Below, in pieces: positions 20,830 through 30,701 of a DNA stretch of 55,021 bases. Source of the stretch: Gemmatimonadota bacterium (GTDB lineage: Bacteria; Gemmatimonadota; Gemmatimonadetes; Longimicrobiales; Gaopeijiaceae); assembly GCA_007124095.1 (NCBI GenBank), contig SLFU01000061.1, forward strand, positions 1 to 55,021, written 5' to 3'. Position 1 is the first letter of the stretch, and every line of letters begins with the position of its first letter. A program made the position numbers and the translations under genes. The notes under the pieces are model-generated. The model did not search any database, was not told the origin of the DNA, and was given only the letters and a program-made list of their open reading frames with translations.

Positions 20830-21086
20830 ACTCCACCTCCATCCAGATGGTCATCGAACAGGCCGTTCCTCTCGCCCAGAATGCGGTCGACGCATTCGTA
20901 CCGAACACCGCGGCCCTTAAGGCCGATCCGCCAGATCTTCCCCTTCACGTCGGCGAGCCCACCCCCGATCTCGACCCCGTCATCGTGGAGGAGGGACGAG
21001 CGAAGCGTCGAGCTATCCGCTCGTCTCCGAGGCGGTGGACCACCTCGGAGGTCGCCTCGGCGAGCCGTCGAGTAGAGCCTTCCCAA
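20826..21086 (-). pseudogene. C-terminal relic of class V (alanine-glyoxylate / serine-pyruvate type) aminotransferase
   Basis: 86 aa ORF ending ...LLHDDGVEIGGGLADVKGKIWRIGLKGRGVRYECVDRIL, matching the C-terminal EIGGGL..xKGKxWRIGLMG signature; no PLP-lysine region or N-terminal domain nearby. Confidence 0.65.
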
Positions 21087-21208
21087 GGTGTCGATGGGAT
21101 GGGCCTGGCGACGGGGTTGCTACCAGCCGCCTAAACTACGGCGTGATCCAGGGATGGCAAGGTCTCTGGCACGAGCCCACCGTTCCGGACCGTGCCGGCG
21201 GGTCAGGT

Positions 21209-22690
21209 TCAGAGGCGGTAATTCGGTGCTTCGCGGGTGATGGTGACGTCGTGGGGATGAGATTCGCGAAGGCCCACGGAGGTCACGCGGCAGAATCGAG
21301 CTTTCTCCTTCAGCTCGGCGAGAGAGCCCGCACCGCAGTATCCCATTCCGCTCTGGAGGCCGCCGACGAGTTGGAACACCGTGTCCGCAACCGGACCCTT
21401 GTAGGGGACACGGGCTTCGATCCCCTCGGGAACGAGTTTTCGGCCGTTGGGGCCTCCGTCCTGGAAGTACCGGTCGGCCGAGCCCTCTTCCATGGCGGAG
21501 AGCGAACCCATCCCACGCACGAGCTTGTATCGGCGCCCCTCGAGCAGGAAGCTCTCGCCCGGAGCCTCTTCCGTCCCGGCGAACATCGAACCCATCATCA
21601 CGACATCGGCGCCGGCCGCCAGGGCCTTGACCAGGTCTCCGGAGAAGCGTACGCCGCCATCTGAGATCACAGGAACCCGCCCGGCAACCCCCTCCACCGC
21701 CTCGATCACGGCGGTGAGTTGGGGCACCCCTACCCCCGTGACCACCCGCGTGGTGCAAATCGAGCCCGGTCCCACCCCGACCTTCACGGCATCGATTCCC
21801 CGCTCCACCAGGGCCTCCGCTCCCTCCCGGGTCGCGATGTTACCCCCAACGAGCTGAACGTCCGGAAAGGCCTCTCGGGTTCGAGCCACCGCGGCGAGGA
21901 CTCCCTCAGAATGCCCGTGGGCCGTGTCGATCACGAGCACATCCACCCCAGCCTCGACCAGGAACCGGGCCCGTTCCAGGTCGGACTTCGAGGCCCCGAT
22001 CGCGCCCCCGACCCGAAGGCGGCCACGATCGTCCTTGGAGGCCTTCGGAAACTGCCGCCGCTTGACGATGTCCTTCACGGTAATGAGTCCGGCGAGGGTT
22101 CCGTCCTCGTTTACCACCGGGAGCTTTTCGATCCGGTGCCGATGCAGCACCTCCTCGGCCTCCTCGAGGGTGATCCCCGCCGAGGAGGTGATCAGCGCCT
22201 CGGAGGTCATGACCTCCCGAACCGATCGATCCAGGTCTCGCTCGAACTGCAGGTCGCGGTTGGTCACGATACCCACCAATCGACCATCTCCCTCAACGAT
22301 CGGAACTCCGGAGATCGAAAATCGGGACATCAGCTCGTGGGCATCTCGGAGAGTCGCGTCCGGCCCCAGGGTGATCGGGTTCAGAATCATCCCGCTCTCC
22401 GAACGCTTCACCCGGTCTACCTCGCTCGCCTGACGCTCCGGAGTCATGTTCTTGTGGATGATGCCCATCCCCCCCTCTCGGGCCAGGGCAATAGCCATCA
22501 CCGACTCCGTGACCGTATCCATCGCCGCGCTCAGGAGGGGGATCGAGAGACGGATCGTCCGAGTCAGATCGGTCGCGACGTCGGTATCCTGGGGATGGAC
22601 GGTGGAGTGCCCCGGAAAGAGCAGGACGTCATCGAAGGTCAGCGCTTCCTCGATCGAGTGATCCGCCCCCCGGGAAAGAGCGTTCGCCAT
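21209..22690 (-). CDS. guaB: IMP dehydrogenase
   Basis: [32 protein letters not shown] domains, [34 protein letters not shown]. Confidence 0.98.
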   Translation of the reverse strand: MANALSRGADHSIEEALTFDDVLLFPGHSTVHPQDTDVATDLTRTIRLSIPLLSAAMDTVTESVMAIALAREGGMGIIHKNMTPERQASEVDRVKRSESGMILNPITLGPDATLRDAHELMSRFSISGVPIVEGDGRLVGIVTNRDLQFERDLDRSVREVMTSEALITSSAGITLEEAEEVLHRHRIEKLPVVNEDGTLAGLITVKDIVKRRQFPKASKDDRGRLRVGGAIGASKSDLERARFLVEAGVDVLVIDTAHGHSEGVLAAVARTREAFPDVQLVGGNIATREGAEALVERGIDAVKVGVGPGSICTTRVVTGVGVPQLTAVIEAVEGVAGRVPVISDGGVRFSGDLVKALAAGADVVMMGSMFAGTEEAPGESFLLEGRRYKLVRGMGSLSAMEEGSADRYFQDGGPNGRKLVPEGIEARVPYKGPVADTVFQLVGGLQSGMGYCGAGSLAELKEKARFCRVTSVGLRESHPHDVTITREAPNYRL

Positions 22691-22696
22691 GGGACC

Positions 22697-22783
22697 TCCG
22701 TTAGGGACCTGGGAAAAGTAAAAACCTCACGCGCCCGCGTGTGGGGGACCCCGGGGTCGGGACCGGCCCTGCGGTGCGTGAGG
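22697..22783 (-). promoter_or_regulatory. Candidate intrinsic terminator/attenuator in guaB 5' leader
   Basis: Minus strand CCTCACGC (22783-22776) ... GCGTGAGG (22732-22725) followed by TTTTTACTTTT, then the guaB RBS GGAGG and ATG at 22690. Confidence 0.5.
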
Positions 22784-23039
22784 TGGGTATCCAGCTTCGA
22801 GTGCCTCTCTCCATGGAACAGCTTACCCGGGGCTCGCTGGAGGTGTCAACCCCGCGCATCTTCCGGACTCCAACCCGGGCACGGGGCCCGCTCGCCTTCC
22901 CTCCACCGCGCCCTTCACACAATATACAGGCTCATCGTGCGGACCCCTCCGATCCCGCTCGGGTAGCCATTCGCTTCGACGGCCTCACGAAAGGGGCCTC
23001 CTCGAGAATCTTTCGGCTTCAGACCGAACAAAGCTCGCC

Positions 23040-23858
23040 ATGCCCTTCCTTCCACTTCGAGACGTACCCCTCCCGGAAGACACCCGGGACACCTATGATG
23101 AGTGGCTAGAAGCCATCGACCGGGAGTTGGACCGCCCCGATTGCGACCGGTTCGAGCTCTGCCGACGAATCCTGACCGACCTCTACTACCCGAGCACCGC
23201 CAGGACGGACCCGGAGGAACTGCCCACGGCGACCCGGATCGGGCTGCTCCAGATGGATTCCCGGAATGTCACGCTCGAGCCCGAGTACTACAACGAGCTC
23301 GACGTCGAGAAGTACCGAGAGGTCAAGCCCCTCATCTGGCTCTGGGAGATGTTCGACAAGAGCCCACTCGGTGAAAACATTCACCTCGGGGTCCGCTTCC
23401 GCCGGCTCCTGGCTCGACGAATCTTCAAGCGTTGCGGGAAGAACTTCAAAGCCTTCCAGTTCGTCAAGCTCTCTTTTGGCTATAACCTCGAGGTGGGCGA
23501 CGATGTCGTGGTCCACCGCCATGTGCTCCTGGATGACCGGGGTGGGATCGTGCTGGGGGACGGAGCGAGCATCGCCGACTTCGCGAACGTTTACTCGCAC
23601 ACTCATGACATCGTGGACCCGGACGTGGTGATGACCCCGAAGACCGTGATCGAAGAGGGGGTTCGAGTCACCTATCATGCCACGATCCTGGCCGGAGTCC
23701 GCCTCGCGAAGGATTCGATGCTCGGAGCGTTGGGCGTCGCAACCCGAGACACGGAGGAGCACCATCTCCATCTCGGGATCCCGGCTCGTCCCGCGAAGCG
23801 CAAGCCCGAGGGAGTGAAATCTGGACCGGCACCCCCCGATCCCCTCGCCGACATCTGA
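23040..23858 (+). CDS. Left-handed beta-helix (hexapeptide) acyltransferase
   Basis: NLEVGDDVVVHRHVLLDDRGGIVLGDGASIADFANVYSHTHD...TVIEEGVRVTYHATILAGVRLAKDSMLGALGVATRDTEEHHLHLGIPARPAKRK. Confidence 0.82.
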   Translation: MPFLPLRDVPLPEDTRDTYDEWLEAIDRELDRPDCDRFELCRRILTDLYYPSTARTDPEELPTATRIGLLQMDSRNVTLEPEYYNELDVEKYREVKPLIWLWEMFDKSPLGENIHLGVRFRRLLARRIFKRCGKNFKAFQFVKLSFGYNLEVGDDVVVHRHVLLDDRGGIVLGDGASIADFANVYSHTHDIVDPDVVMTPKTVIEEGVRVTYHATILAGVRLAKDSMLGALGVATRDTEEHHLHLGIPARPAKRKPEGVKSGPAPPDPLADI

Positions 23859-23879
23859 CCTGTCCGGGGGAAGGGAGGG

Positions 23880-25859
23880 TCAGCCCTCCCCCTCCTCGTA
23901 ACGCTCCTTCAGGCGCCGCACGACCTCGGGGTCGGCCAGCGTGGTCGTGTCCCCGATCGCCTTCCCTTCCGCGATATCCCGCAGGAGACGCCGCATGATC
24001 TTCCCGGAGCGCGTCTTCGGGAGATCAGCGGAAAAGAGGACGTCCTCCGGCCGAGCGATCGGTCCGATCTTTTCCGCGACGTGCCCTCTAAGCTCCGTAC
24101 TCAAGGAAGGGGAAGCCTCGTAGCCGTCCCGGAGGGTGACGAAGGCGGCGATCGCTTGCCCCTTCACGTCATGGCTCTTCCCGACCACGGCGGCCTCCGC
24201 GACCGCGGGATGATCCACCAGGGCGCTCTCGACCTCCATCGTACCGATCCGGTGACCGGCCACGTTGAGGACATCATCCACCCTCCCGAGGACCCAGAGG
24301 TAGCCGTCGTCGCCCCTCTTGGCCCCGTCCCCGGGGAAGTAGACGTTTTCCCACTTCGACCAGTACGTGTCCCGATAGCGCTCGTCGTCGCCGTAAATCG
24401 TACGGAGCATTCCTGGCCAGGGACGGGTTACGGCGAGGTACCCCGCATTCACCTCCGCTCCTGCTTCGTTCAGGATGGCCGTCTCGATCCCCGGAAAGGG
24501 CAAGGTGGCGCTACCCGGTCGCGTCTCCGTGACCCCGGGAAGCGGGGTGACCATGATCCCGCCCGTTTCGGTCTGCCACCAGGTATCTACGATCGGACAA
24601 CGCTCCCTTCCGATCATCTGGTGGTACCAGATCCACGCCTCCGGATTGATCGGCTCCCCCACGGTACCCAGCAGCCGGAGGCGGGAGAGGTCGTACTTTG
24701 CCGGCCACTGGTCGCCCCACTTCATGAAGGCCCGGATGGCGGTCGGTGCAGTGTAAAACACCGAGACGCCGTACTTTTCGCAGATCTCCCAGAACCGACC
24801 CCGATCCGGAAAGTCGGGTGCGCCTTCGTACATCAGGACAGTGGCGCCATTTGCCAATGGACCGTAGACGATATAGGAGTGCCCCGTGATCCATCCCACA
24901 TCCGCCGTACACCAGTAGACGTCCTCCTCCTTCAGATCGAAGACCCACTTGGTCGTGGCGTAGGTATGCGTGAGGTAGCCCCCGGTGGTGTGGACCACCC
25001 CCTTCGGCTTTCCCGTGGTCCCCGAGGTATAGAGTATGAAGAGGAGGTCCTCCGCATCCATCGCCTCCGCCTCGCAGCCTCCGTCCACCTCCTTCATCAG
25101 ATCGTGGTACCAGAGATCCCGCCCGCCCTTCATTACGGCCCCGGTGGTCCGGGAGACGTCCCAGCCCCGCGCGACCACGACGACATGCTCGATGGACGGT
25201 GCGTTCTCGAGTGCGAGATCGGCGTTCCGCTTCAGCGGTACCACATTGCCCCGCCGGTATCCCCCATCGGCGGTGATCAGCACCTTGGCCTTTGCATCGT
25301 TGATCCGGTCGGAAAGGGACTCCGGGGAGAAGCCTCCGAAGACCACGGAATGCGGAGCCCCGATCCGGGCACAAGCCAGCATCGCGATCACGGCCTCCGG
25401 AATCATCGGGAGATAGATCGCGACCCGATCTCCCTTTTCCACCCCAAGGCCCTTCAGGACGGACCCGAATCGGGACACCTCCCTGTAAAGGTCCCAATAG
25501 GTATAGGTCCGCACGTCCCCGGGCTCCCCCTCCCAAATCAGTGCCGCCTTGTTCCGACGAGGACCGTCGAGATGTCGATCCACGCAGTTGTAGGAGACGT
25601 TGAGCTCCCCACCCTCGAACCACCTCGCGTGCGGAGGATTCCACTCCAGGACCTGGTCCCACTTGCGAAACCAGTGGAGCTCCTCGGCCCAGTCGGCCCA
25701 GTAGGACTCCGGGTCTGCGGCGGCCGTTTCCCGGATGCCGTCATCCGTAACGTGGGCCTTCGCACGGAAGCTCGCGGGGGGAGGGAACTTGCGATCCTCC
25801 CGGAGCAGGTCATCGAGATCTCGTTCAGGAGCAGTCATCTTCGGCCCTTTTCGGCTCAT
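23880..25859 (-). CDS. acs: Acetyl-CoA synthetase
   Basis: [79 protein letters not shown]-terminal [20 protein letters not shown]. Confidence 0.97.
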   Translation of the reverse strand: MSRKGPKMTAPERDLDDLLREDRKFPPPASFRAKAHVTDDGIRETAAADPESYWADWAEELHWFRKWDQVLEWNPPHARWFEGGELNVSYNCVDRHLDGPRRNKAALIWEGEPGDVRTYTYWDLYREVSRFGSVLKGLGVEKGDRVAIYLPMIPEAVIAMLACARIGAPHSVVFGGFSPESLSDRINDAKAKVLITADGGYRRGNVVPLKRNADLALENAPSIEHVVVVARGWDVSRTTGAVMKGGRDLWYHDLMKEVDGGCEAEAMDAEDLLFILYTSGTTGKPKGVVHTTGGYLTHTYATTKWVFDLKEEDVYWCTADVGWITGHSYIVYGPLANGATVLMYEGAPDFPDRGRFWEICEKYGVSVFYTAPTAIRAFMKWGDQWPAKYDLSRLRLLGTVGEPINPEAWIWYHQMIGRERCPIVDTWWQTETGGIMVTPLPGVTETRPGSATLPFPGIETAILNEAGAEVNAGYLAVTRPWPGMLRTIYGDDERYRDTYWSKWENVYFPGDGAKRGDDGYLWVLGRVDDVLNVAGHRIGTMEVESALVDHPAVAEAAVVGKSHDVKGQAIAAFVTLRDGYEASPSLSTELRGHVAEKIGPIARPEDVLFSADLPKTRSGKIMRRLLRDIAEGKAIGDTTTLADPEVVRRLKERYEEGEG

Positions 25860-25955
25860 GGATTCAGGTCAGACGGACGTTCACCAGGACGACTCCGCAA
25901 CAGAGTAGGAGGCGCGAAAGGTTCAAAGCAACCCACGGACGGGGATCGGGAGAGG

Positions 25956-26552
25956 TTACTCCACGACGGGAGGAAGCAGCTCCGCGACCTCCGGTCGCTC
26001 GAGGAGCCTTTCGAAAGCGACAACGACACCGGAGGCGAGTGCCGAGACCGCGGAGCCCCCGGCCTCCATGGCCGCATCGGGAATGAGGAACTTGATGCGG
26101 AACTGAACCTCCGCCTCGTCGGCGGGAACCGCCTGCTCGGGCACGCCCACCCTGAGCGCAACCGGAATCTGGTATCCCTCCGGGAGCGTCTCGGCCGAGG
26201 CGCGCACGACCCGATGGAGGACCGCCGGCACCCCACCCAGAGAGCCCAGAGACGGCCCGTCGAGAACGAGCGAAAGGTTGCCACGCAGGCCACGCGAGGT
26301 CTCGTCCAGGAAGGCCTCGACGCTCACGCTCCCCGGAAGATCACCGCGGTGGAAGAAGAGGTAACCGCTCCGGGTGGACTCCCCGGCCCACCGCCCCTCG
26401 AACTCATGGCTCGTAGTCTTCTGGAGCCCCGAGAGCTTCCAACCGGACTGCTCCACCCCTTCTCGCACCGCGTCGAGCAGGGGCTCGAGGGTAACGAGAT
26501 CGGACCCTCCCCTTCCACGGCTCATCGTGCACTCCGCCGGCTCATCGGGCAC
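25956..26552 (-). CDS. Hypothetical protein
   Basis: 198 aa; well-behaved composition, divergent from the Fur gene; no family recognised. Confidence 0.6.
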   Translation of the reverse strand: MPDEPAECTMSRGRGGSDLVTLEPLLDAVREGVEQSGWKLSGLQKTTSHEFEGRWAGESTRSGYLFFHRGDLPGSVSVEAFLDETSRGLRGNLSLVLDGPSLGSLGGVPAVLHRVVRASAETLPEGYQIPVALRVGVPEQAVPADEAEVQFRIKFLIPDAAMEAGGSAVSALASGVVVAFERLLERPEVAELLPPVVE

Positions 26553-26619
26553 ACCAGGCCGGAGCGGAAATCTCCCGGAGCACCAACCTTTCAGCTCGGA
26601 TCGGGCCGGGTGCAGATCG

Positions 26620-26648
26620 TTGACACACTTTTTCGAGTCCCCTTACCT
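26620..26648 (+). promoter_or_regulatory. Candidate sigma70-type promoter of fur-family gene
   Basis: TTGACA (26620-26625), 17-bp spacer, TTACCT (26643-26648), 60 bp upstream of the ATG. Confidence 0.4.
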
Positions 26649-26707
26649 TTTTCGTAATTGGTTTTCAAATCTCTTCTAGTCTTCGCAGCCAAAGACCCAG
26701 GTTTCGC

Positions 26708-27166
26708 ATGCCAAAGCAGAACGTCGTTCCCGACGAGGTGCTCCGGGACGCCCTGGAGTCCAAAGGCCAGCGCTTCACCGAGCAGCGTGCTGCGGTCTAC
26801 CGGTTCCTGGCCTCCACCGACAAGCACCCGACGGCTGACGAGGTGTTCCTCGCCGTCCGCTCCGAGGTGCCGGTCATCTCGCTCGCGACGGTATACAAGA
26901 GCCTGGAAACCCTGGTCGGATGCGGGCTTGCGGTGAAATTGGCCTACGGCGACGGCTCGGCGAGGTACGACGGCCGTACGGATCCCCACCACCATGCCCG
27001 CTGCGTTCGCTGCTCGCGGATCTTCGACATCCTTGGGCACCTTCCCCCCGAGAGCCTTTCCGAGCTCCAGAACCGCACCAGTGACTTTCAGGTCACCGGA
27101 TATCGGTTGGAACTCACCGGCTTCTGCCGGGAGTGCACCGGGGCCGAGCAGGGGGAGCCGGCCTGA
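26708..27166 (+). CDS. Fur/PerR-family transcriptional regulator
   Basis: GQRFTEQRAAVYRFLASTDKHPTADEVFLAVRSEVPVISLATVYKSLETLVGCGLAVKL, DPHHHARCVRCSRIFDI. Confidence 0.92.
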   Translation: MPKQNVVPDEVLRDALESKGQRFTEQRAAVYRFLASTDKHPTADEVFLAVRSEVPVISLATVYKSLETLVGCGLAVKLAYGDGSARYDGRTDPHHHARCVRCSRIFDILGHLPPESLSELQNRTSDFQVTGYRLELTGFCRECTGAEQGEPA

Positions 27167-28734
27167 GCCGACGATCCGGATCATCGACTCCCCTCCAACC
27201 ACCCCGAGGGTACCGGGGTGAGTTCCACCAGGGCGGGGAAGCCGCTCGAAGGGCGTCTCTCGTCTCCGGCCCTTTCAGCGCTGAACCGCTCGCCTACTCG
27301 GTCCCCCGAAGCGAGCAAGACCTGCACGCGCTCGTCATCTGGGCGTGGGAGCGAGGGATTCCCATCGTTCCCCGGGGAGCCGGTACGGGAATGCCGGGAG
27401 GAAACCTCGGACCGAGCGTGGTCGTGGAGGCCGGTTCCCCACTGACGCGCATCGGCCCGGTCGATGAATCGACCGGGCGGATCGAGGTCGAGGCAGGGGC
27501 AGTCGCCGGGGAGGTCGACGCCCTCCTCCGTAAGGCCGGCTGGTTTCTTCCCTTCCTACCCTCCTCCGCCCCATGGTGCTCGATCGGGGGCATTGTCGCA
27601 AACAACGCTGCGGGTGCAAGGAGTTTCTCCTACGGTGCCGTCTCGAAGTGGGTGGAGTCGCTCGAGGGGTTTCTGGCCTCGGGCGAGGCGTTTCGGTTCG
27701 GACCCGACAGCGGACGATCGTCTACCTTCGACGACCTGCGGGACCGTCTCCTCCCGAGCACTTCCGAGCTTGGCGCGGATTGGCCCCAGGTCACCAAGAA
27801 CTCCTCGGGCTACGCCCTAGATCGGTTCCTTCCGTCAGGTGATCCAATCCAGCTCCTCGTGGGGAGCGAGGGGACCCTCGGAGTCGTCACCCGCGTCGGA
27901 CTGCGGTCCGCCCCCCTGCCCCCGCACCGTGGTCTGGTGCTCCTTCCAGCCCGATCCCCCTCCGAGCTCACGGCGCTTGCGGCCGAGGCACATGCCCTGG
28001 AGACCATCACTTGCGAGTTCCTGGGACGCAGGCTGATCGAGATGGCCGGACTCGATCGGGATCGGGAGGTCGGCGACCTGGCTCGAGAGGCATTTGCCCT
28101 CGTCCTCCTCGAGGTCGCAGGAACCGAGGACGAGGTGGTACGCGACCTCGATGCCCTCCAGAGGATCGGAGACGGTGTGGCTGGGAGGGGACTCGCCACC
28201 CGAGACTCCGCCGGGATCGACCGCCTCTGGAAACTCAGGCACGGGGCGAGCCCCACCATTGCCAGGGAAGCCGACCGCGGCCGAATCTCGACACAGTTCA
28301 TCGAGGACTCCGTGGTCCCCCCGGAGCGGCTTGGCACGTACCTGGAGGAAGTGGCGGAGATCCTCCGGGAGGCCGCCTTCGACGCCGTCGTCTTTGGACA
28401 CGCCGGGGACGGAAACGTCCACGTGAACCCCCTGGTCGACGTCCATTCCGGTACATGGCGCCATCGGGTCCGGCGGACTCTCGATCAGGTGACCACGCTG
28501 GTGGCCTCTCTCAACGGGACCCTGGCGGGCGAGCACGGAGACGGACGCCTCCGGGCTCCGCTCCTGCCTCGGATCTGGTCCGATCCGGCGGTCCGTGCCT
28601 TCCGAACCGTGAAAGAAACCCTCGATCCGCGTGGAATCCTCAATCCCGGCGTGGTCCTGCCCGAGGAAGGCCAGGATCCTCTGGCCCTCCTCAGCCCACG
28701 TCGACGAGGGCACCCGGCGGGACCCGACGATTAG
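27133..28734 (+). CDS. FAD-linked oxidase, glycolate oxidase subunit GlcD-like (start uncertain, overlaps fur)
   Basis: IVPRGAGTGMPGGNLGPSVVVEAGSPLTRIGPVD, GGIVANNAAGARSFSYGAVSKWVESLEGFLASGE, VFGHAGDGNVHVNPLVD, GEHGDGRLRAPLLP. Confidence 0.9.
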   Translation: MHRGRAGGAGLSRRSGSSTPLQPPRGYRGEFHQGGEAARRASLVSGPFSAEPLAYSVPRSEQDLHALVIWAWERGIPIVPRGAGTGMPGGNLGPSVVVEAGSPLTRIGPVDESTGRIEVEAGAVAGEVDALLRKAGWFLPFLPSSAPWCSIGGIVANNAAGARSFSYGAVSKWVESLEGFLASGEAFRFGPDSGRSSTFDDLRDRLLPSTSELGADWPQVTKNSSGYALDRFLPSGDPIQLLVGSEGTLGVVTRVGLRSAPLPPHRGLVLLPARSPSELTALAAEAHALETITCEFLGRRLIEMAGLDRDREVGDLAREAFALVLLEVAGTEDEVVRDLDALQRIGDGVAGRGLATRDSAGIDRLWKLRHGASPTIAREADRGRISTQFIEDSVVPPERLGTYLEEVAEILREAAFDAVVFGHAGDGNVHVNPLVDVHSGTWRHRVRRTLDQVTTLVASLNGTLAGEHGDGRLRAPLLPRIWSDPAVRAFRTVKETLDPRGILNPGVVLPEEGQDPLALLSPRRRGHPAGPDD

Positions 28735-28772
28735 TGTGGCGAAGGGGCGGGCAGTGTGGCGTCGGGGCGGGC
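28733..28772. repeat. 20-bp imperfect tandem duplication (18/20 identical)
   Basis: agtgtggcgAAggggcgggc / agtgtggcgTCggggcgggc directly after glcD stop. Confidence 0.85.
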
Positions 28773-28961
28773 CCGGCCGCCCGCTCTCCCCCTCCGCTTG
28801 CGGACACCCCCACCCATACGCCTATATTTGAAGTCTGGTAAGAATGTCCGGTGCGTCGATGCAGGAGGCCGCATCCCTCGAGATGCACTCCGCCCGACGG
28901 GGCCCCGGGCCCGGGTCGTTCCGACCCGCCTCAGAACCGATCGATCGGGGGAGGCTTCAAG

Positions 28962-30701
28962 GTGAACCGAATGTTCCGGGCGACAGGCCTTTCGATCCTG
29001 GCTGCGTTCCTCATCCCCGTGCCTCCCGTCACGACCTTCGCTGCCTTCTCCCCACCCACGGACCGTGTTCCCTCGGTGGGAATGGAAGCTGCCGAATTCA
29101 TGCCCGACGCCGACGTCACGGCCGACGTCACGCTGGAGGCCGAGGCGGACGCCCCGACGATCGCCTCGGCCGGGAATCGGCTCCTGAACGGGGACGTTCT
29201 CCGACTCATCCAGGCCACGAACTGGCGGAGCAGCGAGTGGGGCGTCCTCGCCGTGTCCCTGGACCGCGGCGACACCCTTGTGTCGATGGAGGCCGATCGT
29301 CCTCTCGCGCCGGCCTCGAATCAGAAGCTCTTCACCTCGGCGGCGGCGCTCCAGTACCTCGGGCCGGACTTCCGCTTTCCCACGTATCTCCTCACCGACG
29401 GCACTGTCGAGGACGGCGTGCTGAGCGGAAATCTCGTTCTCTACGGGACGGGGGATCCTGCGATCTCGGACCGACTCCTGGAATCCGCCGCCAGCCCGCT
29501 GCGCGCCTTCGCCCGCACGCTGGAGGCTGCCGGCATCCACACGGTCTCCGGAGATGTGATCGGGGACGGGAGCTTCTTCGAGGGCCCCTCCCGGCATCCG
29601 TCCTGGCGGCCGAGCAATCTGGACCACTGGTACGCCGCTCCGGTCTCGTCGCTGACCTTCAACGAAAATGTGGTCACCCTCCGGATCCGCCCCGGAGGAC
29701 CGGGGAATCGACCTGAGGTGCGGACCATCCCAGAAGGGGCCGACCTCCCGCTCCTGAACACCGCGGTCTCGGTCGGCGGATCCCCGGCGAGCCCACTCCA
29801 GGTGGTTCGGAACGCCCCGGACGATTCTATCCAGGTCCGGGGTCAAATGAACATCGGATCGGGAGAGATCTGGCGAGTCCTGACCGTGTCCGATCCCGCG
29901 GCCTTCGCAGCCTCCGGGCTTCGCTCCGTCCTCGAGGAAGAAGGAATCCGAGTCTCGGGCTCGGCTCGCTCGTTGAATCCGGGGGAGCCATCCCGAGTCA
30001 CGGGGCGACGTCTCGTGGCTCCAGCCTTCGGCGCCGGGGATCCGGGCTCACTGCGCACCGTGGCGGTCCACTACTCCCCTCCCGTCCGGGAGCTCCTCGG
30101 GGTCGTGAACAGGAGGAGCCACAACCTCTACGCTGAAGCCCTGCTCTTTGCGCTCGGCAGGATCACCTTGGGGGAGGGATCCTTCGCGGGAGGGAGTCGG
30201 GCCCTCGAAAATTTCCTCGTGAATCAGGTGGCGGTCCCACGTGAGACACTGAGGGTGGAGGACGGATCCGGCCTGTCCAATCTGAATCGGGCCACTCCGT
30301 CGTCCTTCATCCGGTTGCTGACACACGTCTCCACGTCGGATTACGCGGACCCGTTCTGGGCCTCCCTGCCCCAGGCCGGAAGCCGGCTCGAGCTCCGGCG
30401 CATGTACCGAAGTCCGGCGGCCGGGAACCTCCGTGCCAAAACGGGGACGATCAACCGGGTCTCCGCCCTATCGGGGGTGGTCCAGTCCAGAGACGGGGAG
30501 TTCGTCCTCTTCAGCATCCTCTCCAACGACGTACCTTCCACCTCGGCCGCGAAGCGGGTGGAGGACGATATCGGGATCCGTTTGGCCTCCTTCTCCCGCC
30601 CAATCGATTCGGGGCTCGAGGACTCCGAAGCCGCCAGAGTGGAACGGGGTGACTTCGGCCCCCGGCTGTCCCTTCAGCCCGAGGTGGGAATCCGGCGCTG
30701 A
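28962..30701 (+). CDS. dacB: D-alanyl-D-alanine carboxypeptidase/endopeptidase (PBP4/DacB family, S13)
   Basis: RPLAPASNQKLFTSAAALQYLGPDFRFPTYLL (SxxK), VNRRSHNLYAEALLFALG (SxN), LRAKTGTINRVSALSGVV (KTG). Confidence 0.93.
   Translation: MNRMFRATGLSILAAFLIPVPPVTTFAAFSPPTDRVPSVGMEAAEFMPDADVTADVTLEAEADAPTIASAGNRLLNGDVLRLIQATNWRSSEWGVLAVSLDRGDTLVSMEADRPLAPASNQKLFTSAAALQYLGPDFRFPTYLLTDGTVEDGVLSGNLVLYGTGDPAISDRLLESAASPLRAFARTLEAAGIHTVSGDVIGDGSFFEGPSRHPSWRPSNLDHWYAAPVSSLTFNENVVTLRIRPGGPGNRPEVRTIPEGADLPLLNTAVSVGGSPASPLQVVRNAPDDSIQVRGQMNIGSGEIWRVLTVSDPAAFAASGLRSVLEEEGIRVSGSARSLNPGEPSRVTGRRLVAPAFGAGDPGSLRTVAVHYSPPVRELLGVVNRRSHNLYAEALLFALGRITLGEGSFAGGSRALENFLVNQVAVPRETLRVEDGSGLSNLNRATPSSFIRLLTHVSTSDYADPFWASLPQAGSRLELRRMYRSPAAGNLRAKTGTINRVSALSGVVQSRDGEFVLFSILSNDVPSTSAAKRVEDDIGIRLASFSRPIDSGLEDSEAARVERGDFGPRLSLQPEVGIRR

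Noticed and set aside
22840-22875. tRNA-like segment (ttccggactccaacccggg) upstream of guaB
   Set aside because: No acceptor or anticodon stem can be built around it; no other cloverleaf elements.
24081-26657. 858-aa plus-strand ORF
   Set aside because: Antisense to acs and the adjacent gene; low-complexity His/Arg/Gly/Pro-rich translation typical of GC-rich shadow ORFs.
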